Assembly (NCBI RefSeq): GCF_947507565.1
Contig: NC_089183.1
Coordinates: 1,488,001 to 1,552,000, forward strand
Source: Oscarella lobularis
Taxonomy: Eukaryota; Porifera; Homoscleromorpha; Homosclerophorida; Oscarellidae
Direction of reading: 5' to 3'
DNA length: 64,000 bases
Positions 1 to 10,640 of the stretch are shown here, piece by piece. The notes beneath the pieces were generated by a model, which was not told the DNA's origin, made no database searches, and was given only the letters and a program-made list of their open reading frames with translations. The stretch's first letter is position 1; every line of letters starts with the position of its first letter. The position numbers were made by a program, and so were the translations under genes.

Positions 1-159
1 GCGGAGGTGGAAAGATACGCGGGACGCCACTTCCCTGAAAAGTTTCCCAACAAAACGAAGTGTTGCCGCGTCAAAAACTGCAAAAGCCTCCCGTCCTATT
101 GTTGCGACCGCTGCAAGGTTCTTTGCGCCGCGCCATGCTTTAGGAAGTATCATTCCTAA
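1..159 (+). pseudogene. piggyBac-type transposase, C-terminal cysteine-rich tail (partial)
   Basis: Frame 1 is open from the window edge to a TAA at 157-159. It ends in a cysteine-rich module: CCRVKNC, then CCDRCKVLC, then PCFRKYH. Spaced Cys pairs finishing in CF-x-x-YH are the usual C-terminal zinc-binding domain of piggyBac-family transposases (known family feature), which helps bind the element's ends. Only about 52 residues are inside the window. The DDD catalytic core would lie upstream, so it is unknown whether the gene is intact. No terminal inverted repeat was identified downstream. A different zinc-binding transposase tail is possible. Confidence 0.6.
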
Positions 160-776
160 ATTTTTGCTTCTTGTTGCCATGGAAACGTGACGTGAACAAT
201 TGAAATAATGTTATTGATGTTGTAGTTCGTTGCACAAAAAATTTAGCGCAAAAGAGCCAATTCTCTAATTTATTACGTCATAACTCAATTTTTTACAGGT
301 GATTGGCCAATATAAAGAGCATCTCAAGGTAAATTATATTTCTTCAAACAGTGGCGTTTCCTTTACATTTACAAATGAATGAACACTACGAACACTATAG
401 TGACGTTGGCATGCCGACGGAGAACGAAGTCAGAGACGGGGGAGGGTGGGAAGCGCTCGCCGGGCTGCGATGGTGTGTCGCCGCACACCCGCCACTTCTT
501 CTTATTGGCTGGCCCGCTAACCCCGCACCCTAGCGCACGTCATCAAATACATTTTTCGTGGGATTAAACTCCACTTGATGACTTACATTCTCTCGCTTTC
601 TGCGTGTAATTCCCCACCAACTCTTTCTACGGGAATTTCCTCCTTCGAGTTGCTCTCACGTAGATCTATTCGTCTACATCGGCGCGCTTGCACTGACTGT
701 GCGCCACTTAGCAACTGTCTCTACACATGCAAACATACTCTAATCAGTTTCACGCACACGTTGCGTCACGTAGCCG
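160..776. other. non-coding stretch, possible LTR remnant
   Basis: No convincing gene. The only notable part is 531-573, which contains GTCATCAAATAC and ends in AAACTCCACT. A similar block lies at 24107-24155, next to the DIRS-like element, so this may be a shared promoter or terminal-repeat piece. Short open frames here have no recognisable motif. Confidence 0.4.
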
Positions 777-2560
777 TCATCGAGTCCCGTATCGGACCTC
801 GTCTCTACATAACTTCCCCCTTCGAGCGAGCTCGTCTCCGAGCTCTGGTACGGCGAAACCCCCTTTTAACGATGAACACTCCGTCCGGAACCTCCTCAGG
901 ACACTCTCGAATGCGGGACACGTTGAGCCGTTCCGCCGCTGCATCTGGCTTAGCAACTGGCTGTACTTCAACTGTGTTCCCCTCCATCGCCTTGACCAGT
1001 CGTCCGCGACGAGAACCGCTATCGACGACGGACCACGCAGCGCTGTTTGCGTGGGCAGTCTCGCGTCCTGCCCGTACAATAGGAAGAACGGTGATTCGTT
1101 CGTGGAGGAGTAGGGCTTCACTCGATAAGCGAAAAGGAGAAACGCGAGATACCTGTCCCACTCGACTCCGTAGAACTCAGCAGCGTCCGGTTCATCCTTT
1201 CGACTATTCCATCTGTTTGGGGATGGTAGGCCGTTGTGTTGATCTTCTTCATATCCAGTAGATCGCAAATGCTGAGCATCAGCAGGGACAGAAATTCCGG
1301 ACCTCGGCAGAGAATTCGGCACCTCATGTCTACATATCACACATTCGACGAGGAGCTCCGCTATGTTGCGTGCAGTTTCGTCTGCCGTGGGGAACGCCTC
1401 GACGCACTTGGTCAGGTAATCGACAAATACGACGATTCGATCATTGCCCTCTCCGTTTTTGGCCTTTTTAGGACGTCGACTCCCACGCGCTCAAACGGCC
1501 CACCGACTGGTATCGGCATAAGCTCCGGCTTGCATTGGCGTCCTGCCCCGTCCCTCGCCAGACAAGGCAGATAGACTCGAAAAAACTGGCGGACGTCTAG
1601 GCGCATTCTGCCCTACCAGTACCGACGGGATTCCAAGGACGGCTTTCTCCAAAAAGTGCCCCGACAGTCGGTTGCTGTGAATTTCCTCCAGGAGCGTCCA
1701 GCGCAACTTTGCCGGCTCGACAACCTGCAGCCTGCATGGGGCTCGCGGATCGACGTGACACAAAACACCATCGATCAGCGTAAACCGACCTTTACTTAGG
1801 GCCAGGTACCGCGCCCTTGATTAATTTTCTGGTAGCTTTCCACTACGCTCGAACTATAATTATTTCTCGAAGCACCGGATCGTCGTTCTGTTCCCTTCCC
1901 AGGTCTGGTTGCATTTCACGGACTTCGTCGACATTTTCTTTCTCACCGGGCCCTATAGCCGGAACTTTACAGACGCTCAACACTGGTGTTGCCATCAGCG
2001 CCTCCACCTCGTCGCCTGCCGAACTCTCCTTGTCCGACAGCACTGGCGCACGCGACAAGGCATCCGCGTTTTCGTTCACTCTTCCGGGCCGATACCGGAT
2101 TTCCGGTGACATCTCTTGCACCGCCATACCCCAGCGGGATAATTTTTCCGAACGGTTTTTCAGATTAATCAGCGAGGTCAGCGCAGCATGATCAGTGTAC
2201 AGAATGGTCTCGTGTCCCAATAGGTAAACTCGAAACTTCCGCAGCCCCCACACGGTGGCAAGGGCTTTCAACTCAGATATGCCATATCTCGTTTAGCTGG
2301 GCTTCAGTCCTCGACTCGCGTACGCGATTAGATGAATCGTTTTGTCGTCTTGTCGCTGCTCCAGTATGGCTCCTAGTCCCTTTAAACTGGCGTCGGTCGC
2401 GACAAGAAAAGGAAGCTCAAAATCCAGATACACGACCTGGACAGGCGCCAACGTCAACCGACGCTTCAACTCTTCCAATGCTGCCCTGCAATCCGCGTTC
2501 CATTCGAACGGCGTATCCTTTTCAACAAGGCTCGAAGAGGAATTGCCCTTCCATTAAACG
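777..2560 (-). pseudogene. Ty3/gypsy retrotransposon pol fragment (RNase H and integrase)
   Basis: Read on the minus strand, consecutive broken frames give the end of reverse transcriptase and the connection (DTPFEWN then EELKRRL near 2470-2530), RNase H (VATDASLKGLGAIL at about 2400; YTDHAALTSL at about 2190; ENADALSR), the integrase zinc region (LLEEIHSNRLSGHF near 1690), the integrase start (PFERVGVDVL near 1500) and the core ending (TAYHPQTDGIVERMN at about 1230; LLFAYR). The order RNase H to integrase is that of Ty3/gypsy pol. At least four frame changes are needed. Gag, protease and most of RT are absent, so it is 5'-truncated as well as decayed. It cannot make a functional polyprotein. 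Confidence 0.85.
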
Positions 2561-3540
2561 CCAATGCCTCCGCTGTCCACGAAATGATCTTGAGCGCGTT
2601 TCCTGCTCTTTAGAAGAGCAGTTACGAGCTGATTCAATGCCCAAGATTTGGGGGGACAAGAATCTCTGTGGAATTGGGCCGGTCGCATCGGCCGACGTCA
2701 TTAAAAGTTTAAATCACCGACATATTTCCGCGAGATATAAAATTGGACAAGTACGACGTGTTTGGGCCGCTTGATACTCGTGTTTTCTCCCGATCGCAGT
2801 CATGGTGTCAACTTAACAGTTCACTACAAAAATGGCATTGCAGAAAGTTGCATTCAAGTTAAGTCAAGTTTTATTCAATGATTTATCATGTCATCAGAGC
2901 GGCTAACAAATGAAAACTTGAAACTTTGCCAAAAACAACACAGTGGGGTTCTACCGTTCTAACCCATTTTGCAGTATTCTTAGGCAACACAGAGCACTTA
3001 TCGTCATGCCGACGGCAGTCATGGATAACTGGCAGAAAGAATTCCATATTTGATAAGAAGAGAACAACGGGGAAAGTGTCAGTATCATGTCTTCTCACAG
3101 AGGGCTCCTGACGTACCTGCCTTCGTTTATATCAGCAAGGGGACGCAGAAGCAAAAGGAAACGATGATGAAAACAATGTCAGATGGTATATTTTAAAAAA
3201 TCTATACCGGGTACTTTGATTACGTATACTCATATATTCGAATGTTATTAGAAATGATGGTGACTACTTCCAAGGACGCTTTTAGTTTAGCCGCCATTGA
3301 TTGGGTTTCTGACGCAACACCACTTTTGAAAAATATTGAATTTATATGTATGTTCTTATAGGATTTGGCTATTTGGATAAATGCCCCCGATCGTCGAAAA
3401 CTCTCAAGGGGATTTCCCAAGTTTCAGCAAAACATCGGATCATTCTAACCAGAACGCCGATCCTAAATAATTTGATTGTAAGGGAACCCGAGTGACGTCA
3501 CCGGTAATAATACTTTTTTAATTAAATAGGAATTTTATAC
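2561..3540. other. intergenic, no supported gene
   Basis: No gene can be supported. A 70-codon minus-strand frame at 2886-3098 has a plausible composition but no motif I recognise. It may be a decayed exon. Confidence 0.3.
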
Positions 3541-3562
3541 GCTGTTTACATTTACGACTCAG

Positions 3563-4290
3563 GAAGATCTGCTGGGGACGGTCGCGAACTTGAAAGTAAA
3601 ATTCGAGGAGCCAATCGTGAAGGCAAGTTCCCTATAAACAAATACATAATTAAATAAAATTAACACGAATTTTACAAGGGACGAAAACGAGAGACGACTG
3701 ACGCTGAAAGAGCTCGTAGTCAGGAGCGAGAGGACCAACTCCAGCAGATCATCGAACCGTATATTCTTCGTCGGACCAAAAAGGAAGTCATTTGCAACGC
3801 GAAGATTGACTTCGCTTGTCATCTCGTAAAATTTCCTAACGGCCTCACGATAGACAAGCTGGCGATGACGTATGTTTACCTGGTCACCATCACGGGTTAC
3901 CCCTCCCTCGAGGCTGTAATCTTGCGCAACTTCATCCAACGTCATCTACAAGAGGCAAGATTCGCAGCATCGCCAAGTTCTCAATTCAAGGTTTCTAAAA
4001 GAGCCCGAGAAAGTAATTCGTGTAAGATTATGCTTCTGTGAAAGACACATTTTGTTGAGTGATCCGACGTTTTGCAGTACCAAACACAATACGCGGAAAA
4101 AAAGCAAAGTTATTGAAGAAATAACGATTCATGGTGGTGAGAATGAAAAATGGAAGATTTGAAAAACCTTTTTAATTTTTTTATACAGCCGAACTTTTCG
4201 CGATTGGAGAGCAGGCAAACCGTAAGAAGCAGCAATAACCTTTTTGCTTTCAATTAATGACATTTTGTTAGAGAAAGTCCAAATAGATCG
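3563..4290 (+). pseudogene. SNF2-family (ERCC6-like) helicase exon fragment
   Basis: The exon at 3563-3622 is followed by a possible GC-AG intron (3623-3678) and an exon from 3679. The joined reading starts DLLGTVANLKVKFEEPIVK and continues to IIEPYILRRTKKEV. The pattern of an F-x-x-PI block followed by I-x-PY-x-LRRTK-x-x-V is the linker region of SNF2 ATPases of the ERCC6/ERCC6L type (known family). These are nuclear chromatin-remodelling or repair translocases. After this the protein match fades. Three further short introns are visible (4022-4077, 4137-4188, 4222-4271) separating exons of 59 and 33 nt. The same intron series recurs at 33216-33464. No Walker A or DEAH exon is present, so this is a fragment, probably a duplicated piece. 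Confidence 0.5.
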
Positions 4291-4617
4291 TTTAAAAGGT
4301 AGTCGGAAATTTTACGTCATGGAGTTTTACAGCTTAGTAACTTTAATGTTAATTTTTTAATTGCATGTATGCGGGCGGCAACATCGGAGGATGTTGCCCG
4401 TCTATTACGCGGACTGCAACATCATTTGGCGGCAAAATCAGATAATGTTGCATTCCTTTTCGGCCAGAATGCATCTATTTTCCAATTTATATTGGTTTCA
4501 TCTCTTTTTGGTCAGTTGCCTTCTTAAACCCAGAGAGGGCGACGTAAGATCTATAAGAGACGGCGTCGTAACATCGCCGTCTTTTATAATGGCGCGACAT
4601 TCGTGCCAAAAGTCCAC

Positions 4618-4712
4618 AGTTGTCATGTCATTTAAAATGCCATTTAAAATGCTATGTAAACTGCCACGTCAACTGCCATTGAAACTGCCATGGAAACAGC
4701 CATGAAAACTGC
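4618..4712 (+). repeat. 12-bp tandem repeat (AAACTGCCATTG type)
   Basis: About seven to eight imperfect copies of a 12-bp motif of the form AAACTGCCATTG lie just upstream of the integrase-type relic. The period is a multiple of three, so a reading frame passes through, but nothing suggests it is translated. Confidence 0.7.
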
Positions 4713-4778
4713 CATTGAGTAATAGACTTCCCCGTCTTTCTTTTTTATTCGGGGTCTTTTTACGCACTGCCAATCAAG

Positions 4779-5894
4779 ATGGCTGACGTACAGGCTTTGC
4801 GACTAATCCTATGTCAGCGCATTCTTACTATTGTCGGTCTGCTAGAGCGGAGTGATGAAGCGGGTTTTGCTAGTAATGACAGCCGTTATTCGTGTCTTCT
4901 TTGCCTCAATCAAATCGTCGTTCATGTCGTTGGTGTCGTTCATGTTCTTCCAGATTCTGCGGCATCTACGGTTTTGTCATGCCTTCGAGCCTGCCTGGAC
5001 TGTTAGCAACAGCTTCTGTCATGCAGATGCAGAAACGCCGTCGCATGGATATTGTGCTCCTACGTTGCGATCGGCCGTAGGAAGACCAAAATTTGATATA
5101 ACTCGACGGCAACTTAAATATTTTCTCGGAATGGACTTTACAGCACCAGAAATGGCCGAAATGTTTGGAGTTTCCGTTCGTACGATTCGGTGAAGACTGC
5201 GCGAGCATGGTTTGACAATTCGTGCATCATACACGCAATTGTCTGATGCACAGCTGTACAAACACGTACGGGCTTTGAAACAACACTTCCCTGACGCCGG
5301 TTACCGGTGCATTCTTGGTTTATTACGATCAAGAGACATTCGAGTTCCAATCCGGCGAGAAAAAGAGGTAGCCCGCTGCGATCCAAATTGTGTTTGCCTT
5401 CGGTGGATTACATCAGTTCATCGACGCAGGACATTCATGCAGGCATTGACGGATATTCTCGGATGCCAGTATACCTCTCTTGCTCAACTAACAATAAAGC
5501 CAATACCGTGTTCGAATTGTTTTTGGAGGCCGTTTCTACCTATTAATTTCCTCTTCGCGTGCGAAGCGATAAAGGGGAGAGAATGTCCATGTAGCGTCGT
5601 ATATGCTTCGTCATTCGCATCGGGGAGTTCTAAACAGAAGTATTGTTGTCGGCCAAACCGTACATAATCAACGGATAGAACGCCTCTGGAGAGACGTTTT
5701 CAAGGAGGGGGTTGCAGTTCTATAAAAGAATTTTCGAGCATTTGGAAGAATGCGGAGTTTCGAACTCTCTTTCTGACGTTGACCCTTTTGCTCTCAATTA
5801 CGTTTATGGTTCCCGAATTAATCATCACCTTCAGGAATCGGCATACTATAAGTATATATTACACAACTGCGGCGAGTCACGGCTGTATCAATAG
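4779..5894 (+). pseudogene. Integrase-type (rve, DDE) DNA transposase, degenerate
   Basis: Broken plus-strand frames follow the order of the integrase-core proteins common in cnidarian, sponge and fish genomes. There is an N-terminal region (from ATG 4779), a helix-turn-helix (GRPKFDITRRQL then EMFGVSVRTIR near 5080-5190), then a TGA, then RLREHGLTIRASYTQLSDAQ, then the catalytic D strand [16 protein letters not shown] near 5430, a second acidic strand RVRSDKGREN near 5555 and the block [13 protein letters not shown] near 5670 containing the catalytic Glu, and finally a tail DPFALNYVYGSRINHHLQE near 5790. At least one in-frame TGA (5191-5193), one TAA near 5543 and several frameshifts make it non-functional. 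The family resembles Ginger-like or stand-alone integrase transposases; the exact clade is not resolved. Confidence 0.8.
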
Positions 5895-6594
5895 GTCACG
5901 TTGTGGCATATTAAATTGTACGCATGCGTGCTATTTCTTAGCCGGTAATGGCTATTAGTGCGATGAAGCCAGCGGTTTCCGCTCTTTTTCTCATTGTCTC
6001 AACATAGGTTTATGCTCGGAACAGGTGAGAATGGATCAATTTACGGGTTCGAAGGGGTAAAAACTGTGTACCTGCCGGTAGGCGTCGTATCGCGTCGATC
6101 TAGAGAGTGGTCTTCTGAGGTCAATTCCTGGATTCGTACACGTGCTGGGCAAAAACGGTCAAAGCTACATGAAAGAGGGAAGAATAATCTAAAGGTATGC
6201 ATTAGCTTAGTTCTGCAAACCTTTTTTTGACCGTCTGCACGCCCTCGTAATTCCTGCCTTCTGTGAGTAGTTTAGCCGTCCATAACAGACGTTTCCAGTC
6301 CCTGCCACGCGGAGGCACTACTCAAGGGACCAACAGTTACACAGACAGACAAACTGGACAGACGGACAGACAAAAGGCACATATCTAGATGTACACGACC
6401 AGCAACTCTCCTGGACAGCTGCCTATGTGATCACTCAGATTTTCCAGTGAGATTTTTTCTTGGCACCCCTTTATGCAATATCAGGTAATATATTCCTTGA
6501 TTTTCCTGTTAAATATAAATTCAATTAATGAATTAATTCAAAATTAATTAATCAATTATACTTAATTAATTGATATGTAAATAATTTATAAATT
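5895..6594. other. intergenic with GACA microsatellite and AT-rich tract
   Basis: No supported gene. A short imperfect (GACA)n run lies at about 6330-6378, and 6520-6600 is an AATTAATT-rich tract just downstream of the RAG1-like stop codon. Confidence 0.6.
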
Positions 6595-7362
6595 TTATAT
6601 TACATTTTTTGCCTTGAGCTTGCGAAGAGCGGTCTCGGTCAGCTTGTGAATGCGAGAAAATTCTTCGCTTTCTCCAAAGGACTTTAATTCCGCCGACGAC
6701 AGCAGCAACGGGGCGTTGCAGCCAGGTGACGAGCACTGCCATTCTACTTCAGGAGGGTGACTTTTGAACTGTTCAAGAAGACACTTCATGCAGGCAAGGT
6801 GTCGACAGATTGCTTCAACAGGCCTATCTAGGATATCGTTGCAGATAGGGCACAGCGCCTTTTGAAGCACGTCTGCTGCGTTGATGTCGTCACTGGCATA
6901 GACAGGGTACAGCCGAAAATTCCCTTGTGGACGAAATGACGGGAGAGCAATTCGTTCGAGATACCTCTCCAGGCAGAGATGGCCTCGAAGACAGGGGCGA
7001 CCGTGGCCCGACAATTTCTGGCGCTTGCTTTGAGTCGCCATTCGGCCGCCCTTCGCATATTCAGCAAAAATGGAGCACGTGACGCATTCGTCATTACTGT
7101 ACTCCGCCCATTGAAATTCTTTCTGCAGCGGCCGGTAGGGCAGTTGCTTTCTTTTAGAGGCCTCGCATCGAATGATGGGTTGCTGGCAGGCCTGGCAGAT
7201 GATTTCCGGATGCACATCAACTGAGTCTTTTTCAATGTCAATTCCGAAGGCGAGCAGCTCCTTTCTGTGATTCTTGCACGCAGAAAATCGTTGTTTGCGA
7301 GAGGAAGAGCTTCGTGCGCAGATGCGACGGAGAGATTTCAAGCAGGAACGGTGGGTATCCAT
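6595..7362 (-). CDS. RAG1 N-terminal-like zinc-finger/RING protein
   Basis: An uninterrupted 256-codon frame. Residue pattern in order: FSACKNH at about residue 26 (start MDTHRS); GIDIEKDSVDVHPEIICQAC at about 41-60; a WAEYSNDECVTC block at about 87; then a RING-like finger, CPICNDILDRPVEAICRH, LACMKCLL, and a later C-x4-C pair. The sequence GIDI-x-D-x-x-x-VHP-x-x-C-x-x-C, then W-x-x-x-C-x-x-C, then a RING with CPIC-x-x-IL-x-x-PVE is the layout of the vertebrate RAG1 N-terminal third (zinc-binding dimerisation region plus E3 RING), also known from the N-RAG-TP transposon of molluscs. The RAG1 catalytic core is not present. I chose the ATG at 7362 because TTTTTCTCTAG just before it looks like a splice acceptor; the frame stays open to an ATG at 7404. 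The role is inferred as transposon-borne or host ubiquitin-ligase/DNA-end accessory. No partner gene is recognisable next to it. Confidence 0.7.
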   Translation of the reverse strand: MDTHRSCLKSLRRICARSSSSRKQRFSACKNHRKELLAFGIDIEKDSVDVHPEIICQACQQPIIRCEASKRKQLPYRPLQKEFQWAEYSNDECVTCSIFAEYAKGGRMATQSKRQKLSGHGRPCLRGHLCLERYLERIALPSFRPQGNFRLYPVYASDDINAADVLQKALCPICNDILDRPVEAICRHLACMKCLLEQFKSHPPEVEWQCSSPGCNAPLLLSSAELKSFGESEEFSRIHKLTETALRKLKAKNVI

Positions 7363-7983
7363 GCTAGAGAAAAATACCTTCGCGTAGTGCGCTACAATAA
7401 ACACTTTGACCTCGCCGCTAACCTTGCTGCAGCCACACCCAGGTCAACCTGCAATTAACCCCTCTTGTACAAATCAATTTTACTAGTGTTATACACCTAA
7501 AACGCCTCTTAGCTTAAACGCGTCTTTTCGACTTCCGGTTGAGTTTGGTGGCCATTCTTGGATGAAAAAAAGGTGTCCAGGAAATCTGTCAGTCGTGCCT
7601 TTTTCGGCGATCTACAAGAAAGCAGATGATCGTACGAGGAATACTGCATCAGGTGTAGGGAAGCGCTAACCAGAGATCAACCGGGGGTGGCCAAATATTC
7701 TTTCCCAGACGCTGAAAAAAGCCCAAAGCAGGACAAGCAGTTGCATTTTACTCAAATACGTTACCTGAAGCCTAGAAAACTGGGTAGAATCACTTCGCAA
7801 CGACGATCGGAGCCCGTTTCGTCGTCGCGTAGGAAACCGCACCCCCAATTAATAGGGGTTCTCTCCGGGCTCTCTACTGTATTACGCTGCCGCAGTGAAA
7901 CAGCCGTGCGAGTGGAATACGGTATTTAGAGCACGCTAAATAGCGTATCCCACGAGCATTAGTAGTTGTGTAATTAGCTTATG
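7363..7983. other. intergenic, no supported gene
   Basis: No convincing coding sequence or structured repeat was seen. The few open frames here lack motifs and are not supported. Confidence 0.4.
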
Positions 7984-8139
7984 TAATGGGACGCGATTGC
8001 GAGCCCATCGGGAGCGCGAATTCAAACGCAATCTGCTACTTTTAACCCGGAAGAGTGGTATATAGACCGGAAGAGTGGTATAACCGAGATATACCACTCT
8101 AATGAGCGCTCCTGATTGGCTCGCAATCACGTGCCATTA
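7984..8139. repeat. 34-bp imperfect inverted repeat upstream of PIN-CXC gene
   Basis: The arm 7984-8017 (TAATGGGACGCGATTGCGAG...) and the arm 8106-8139 are inverted copies with about four mismatches. Between them GGAAGAGTGGTATA occurs twice directly (from about 8051 and 8071) and once inverted (8088-8100). It could be one terminal inverted repeat pair of a small element or a regulatory palindrome for the gene starting just downstream. Confidence 0.7.
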
Positions 8140-8145
8140 TATAAG
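8138..8145 (+). promoter_or_regulatory. TATA box (TATATAAG)
   Basis: TATATAAG lies 28 bp before the first ATG of the downstream gene region (8173), directly at the inner end of the inverted repeat. This is the consensus form and the only well-placed TATA element seen here. Inferred promoter for the PIN-CXC gene. Confidence 0.5.
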
Positions 8146-8172
8146 TGGAGTTGGGATGTCGCCAATTCAATT

Positions 8173-8449
8173 ATGGATTCAAGGAATGCAGTCAGTTTTG
8201 CAAAGCAATTTTGCGCCAGCTAGAAAACGTTTTGACGTAAAATCAGTAAATATTTAACCAGTTCTACGCTGCAATAAATGTTTCCAGGGCATAACTATTC
8301 TTGATGACTACGGCGTCGACTACGATGGGCCTGTCCCGGCATATGACGACGTTGGTGCAGTTGAAGTTCCTGAAGTACAAGATCTGTTGCCAGAGGAATG
8401 TTATCAAGAATTATCCGACATTGCTGATCGGGTGCCAGAAAGAAACTGA
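8173..8449 (+). pseudogene. probable 5' exons of the PIN-like/CXC gene
   Basis: ATG 8173 opens a short frame (MDSRNAVSFAKQFCAS). An acceptor-like TTTCCAG at 8281-8287 precedes an acidic frame, 8288-8449 (ILDDYGVDYDGPVPAYDD...), that ends with TGA at 8447-8449 and then continues in frame as YGLDKYL. Members of this family carry an additional N-terminal part before the PIN-like region, so these may be its first exons. The TGA and the unclear joins to 8707 mean the 5' part may be decayed. Confidence 0.4.
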
Positions 8450-8706
8450 TATGGATTAGACAAGTACTTATTGGTGAAACGTTTTGTGGACATGCATCAA
8501 ATGCCGGCACAATAGCGCACGGTAACACGAATGTTTCCGAACGCGTGGCATGTATTGCGCCTGCGCGTTTTTCATACCACGTGCATAGACGCATCGACGC
8601 CATTTTGACGACAGTCTTGGAAGATGAAGAAAAACATTCAACAAGCGACCGTGCTTCTTAGAGACGCTGCTAATGCTGCTAACGCTGCTAATGCCTCTTC
8701 GCAAGA

Positions 8707-10188
8707 ATGCTTGTCGTCGCCCAAAGCCGATGCTTTGACTTGAGAAGGGTGCTGTCTTACGAACTCGGACCAGTTCCATGGGCGATAGCAACCGTCGACG
8801 GAAATCCTGTGAAAACGGCAAAGTCAAAATTGCTCGATATTGTTGAAAATAGTGTCTCTCCGGCAGAAAGTGTACCGCACGACGCAGCTTGGATGATTGA
8901 TGCAATGGCCGTATTTCACAGCATAACGGCTCCTACAGCGACGTTTGCAGATTTGGCAAAATTAGTATTTGACATAATTACGGCACCTTTTCAGCAAGGA
9001 TCGAGAAGAGTCGATTTCGTCGTTGACCGCTATCCAGCGGTAAGCATCAAGGGCCGAGAAAGAGAGCGCCGTACTGTGCTAGGAGCAGTCAAAATTAAAA
9101 TAGCGGGCCTGACACAGAAGTGTCCTACCCAATGGAAAAAGTTTCTGTCCGTTGACTCAAACAAGGAAGACCTTACGAAATTTCTGGCGAGGGAATGGTC
9201 CAGATCAGAATATGCGGAAAAGCTATACAACAGAACTCTATACGTTACTCACGGAGAGGTCTGCAGTCGATATACGAGTGACGATGGGCTCCAAATCATC
9301 GTCGAAGATATCGACGTCCTCCGTTCAACTCACGAAGAAGCTGATACTCGTCTGCTCCTGCACACTTCCCACGCCGCATCAGATGGCTATGCTGCTATTG
9401 TGATCCGCTTACCAGACACCGACGTGGCCATCCTGACGGTCTCCCTAGCGAATCGGATTCCGAGTCATATCTACTTCCGCACTGGAACCAAAAGCAGAAC
9501 ACGTTTCATCGATATAAACGCCGTTCGAGCTAACCTGGGTGACGGGGTGTCTGACTCTTTATTAGGATTTCACGCCTTGACCGGCTGTGATACAACTAGT
9601 GCCTTAAGGAGAAGGGGAAAGAAAGCGGCATTCGACATTCTTCGAGATGATCAGGACGGAATATTATGCCGAGGATTGCAGCGTCTTGGACAGGAGCTCG
9701 ATGTTCCGGACGATGTCTACGCCATTTGCGAAACCTTCGTTTGCCGGATGTATGGCTGCAAGACGTCCAATTCTGTCAACGACGCGCGCTATCATCTCTT
9801 CTCATCCAGAGCTATTTCAGGAGAGAATCTCCCGCCAACACAGGATTGTCTGAGAAAACATATTGACAGAGCAAACTACCAAGCACTAATCTGGCAGTGT
9901 GCTTTGGAGCCTAGGCCGTCTGTTCCCTTGCCAATGGGGCATGGATGGTACCTCAAAGGGGAAAGTCTTGAAGTGACTTGGATGACGCAAAGCCCGGCAC
10001 CTGACGAGTTATTGCTGCTGGTGAACTGCCATTGCAAGACTGGCTGCGATTCAGGCAGATGTTCGTGCAGTCGCGCAAGAAGGTCTTGCACGGATGCCTG
10101 TACGTGCAGTGACTGCACAAACCAGCAAATAGCACACACAGAATGTGATGATTGTGAAAGTGACAATGACGTTACTATTCTTAACTAA
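8707..10188 (+). CDS. PIN-like nuclease-domain protein with C-terminal CXC zinc-binding module
   Basis: Intact 493-codon frame. It belongs to a multi-copy, otherwise uncharacterised family seen in cnidarian, sponge and fish genomes. Visible blocks: GSRRVDFVVDRYPAVSIKG near residues 95-115; THEEADTRLLLH near 215; IRLPDTDVAILTV near 235; FHALTGCDTTSALRRRGKK near 290. Conserved acidic residues in EEADTR, DTD and GCDT are consistent with a PIN/FEN-type metal-dependent nuclease fold. The C terminus has the Cys array CHCKTGC, CSCSRARRSC and CTCSDC, a CXC (tesmin/TSO1-like) DNA-binding pattern. Nuclease plus DNA-binding tail suggests a mobile-element protein, but no transposase partner is evident. 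The start at 8707 is the first ATG of the frame; the true N terminus may lie in upstream exons. Confidence 0.75.
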   Translation: MLVVAQSRCFDLRRVLSYELGPVPWAIATVDGNPVKTAKSKLLDIVENSVSPAESVPHDAAWMIDAMAVFHSITAPTATFADLAKLVFDIITAPFQQGSRRVDFVVDRYPAVSIKGRERERRTVLGAVKIKIAGLTQKCPTQWKKFLSVDSNKEDLTKFLAREWSRSEYAEKLYNRTLYVTHGEVCSRYTSDDGLQIIVEDIDVLRSTHEEADTRLLLHTSHAASDGYAAIVIRLPDTDVAILTVSLANRIPSHIYFRTGTKSRTRFIDINAVRANLGDGVSDSLLGFHALTGCDTTSALRRRGKKAAFDILRDDQDGILCRGLQRLGQELDVPDDVYAICETFVCRMYGCKTSNSVNDARYHLFSSRAISGENLPPTQDCLRKHIDRANYQALIWQCALEPRPSVPLPMGHGWYLKGESLEVTWMTQSPAPDELLLLVNCHCKTGCDSGRCSCSRARRSCTDACTCSDCTNQQIAHTECDDCESDNDVTILN

Positions 10189-10640
10189 CTAGGTAGTAAA
10201 ATAAACAGTACACCCTTGATTCTAGTCATCCATAACGAGCTTACCTTCAGCGATATGGAGATAACGTAGCTACGTAGAAAAATATGCTGCAGGATTGTCA
10301 TCCATTTGTTGGCCAGCAGTCTATTCCTAGAAAATGTCAAACACAATGCTGACACGAATTCTCAGCAAGAGAGTACCTAAAATGCAATGAATTTCAGCCT
10401 CACAAACGACAGATTAGCCATTCGTCAGCGTGGAGAGCTCAAAGAGTTAGGAGAAATGCCCTTTCCCGCCCATCTACGAGAGGAACATACGGGACAATAG
10501 CAGTGATTCGCCAGACAAAGATATCTCGCGAACGGACAATCTTCGAAGTTCTTAACCAAGCTCGCGTTGGTACTTTACCTCTGTAAAACACGATGTTGTC
10601 AAATGCAGTTCGTACTTAGAGTGCAACGACATGGAACGAT
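10189..10640. other. intergenic, no supported gene
   Basis: Spacer between the PIN-CXC stop codon and the Harbinger relic. No coding or repeat signal was recognised. Confidence 0.4.

Noticed and set aside
8295-8905. Minus-strand frames opposite the PIN-CXC 5' region
   Set aside because: No motifs; they shadow the plus-strand gene.
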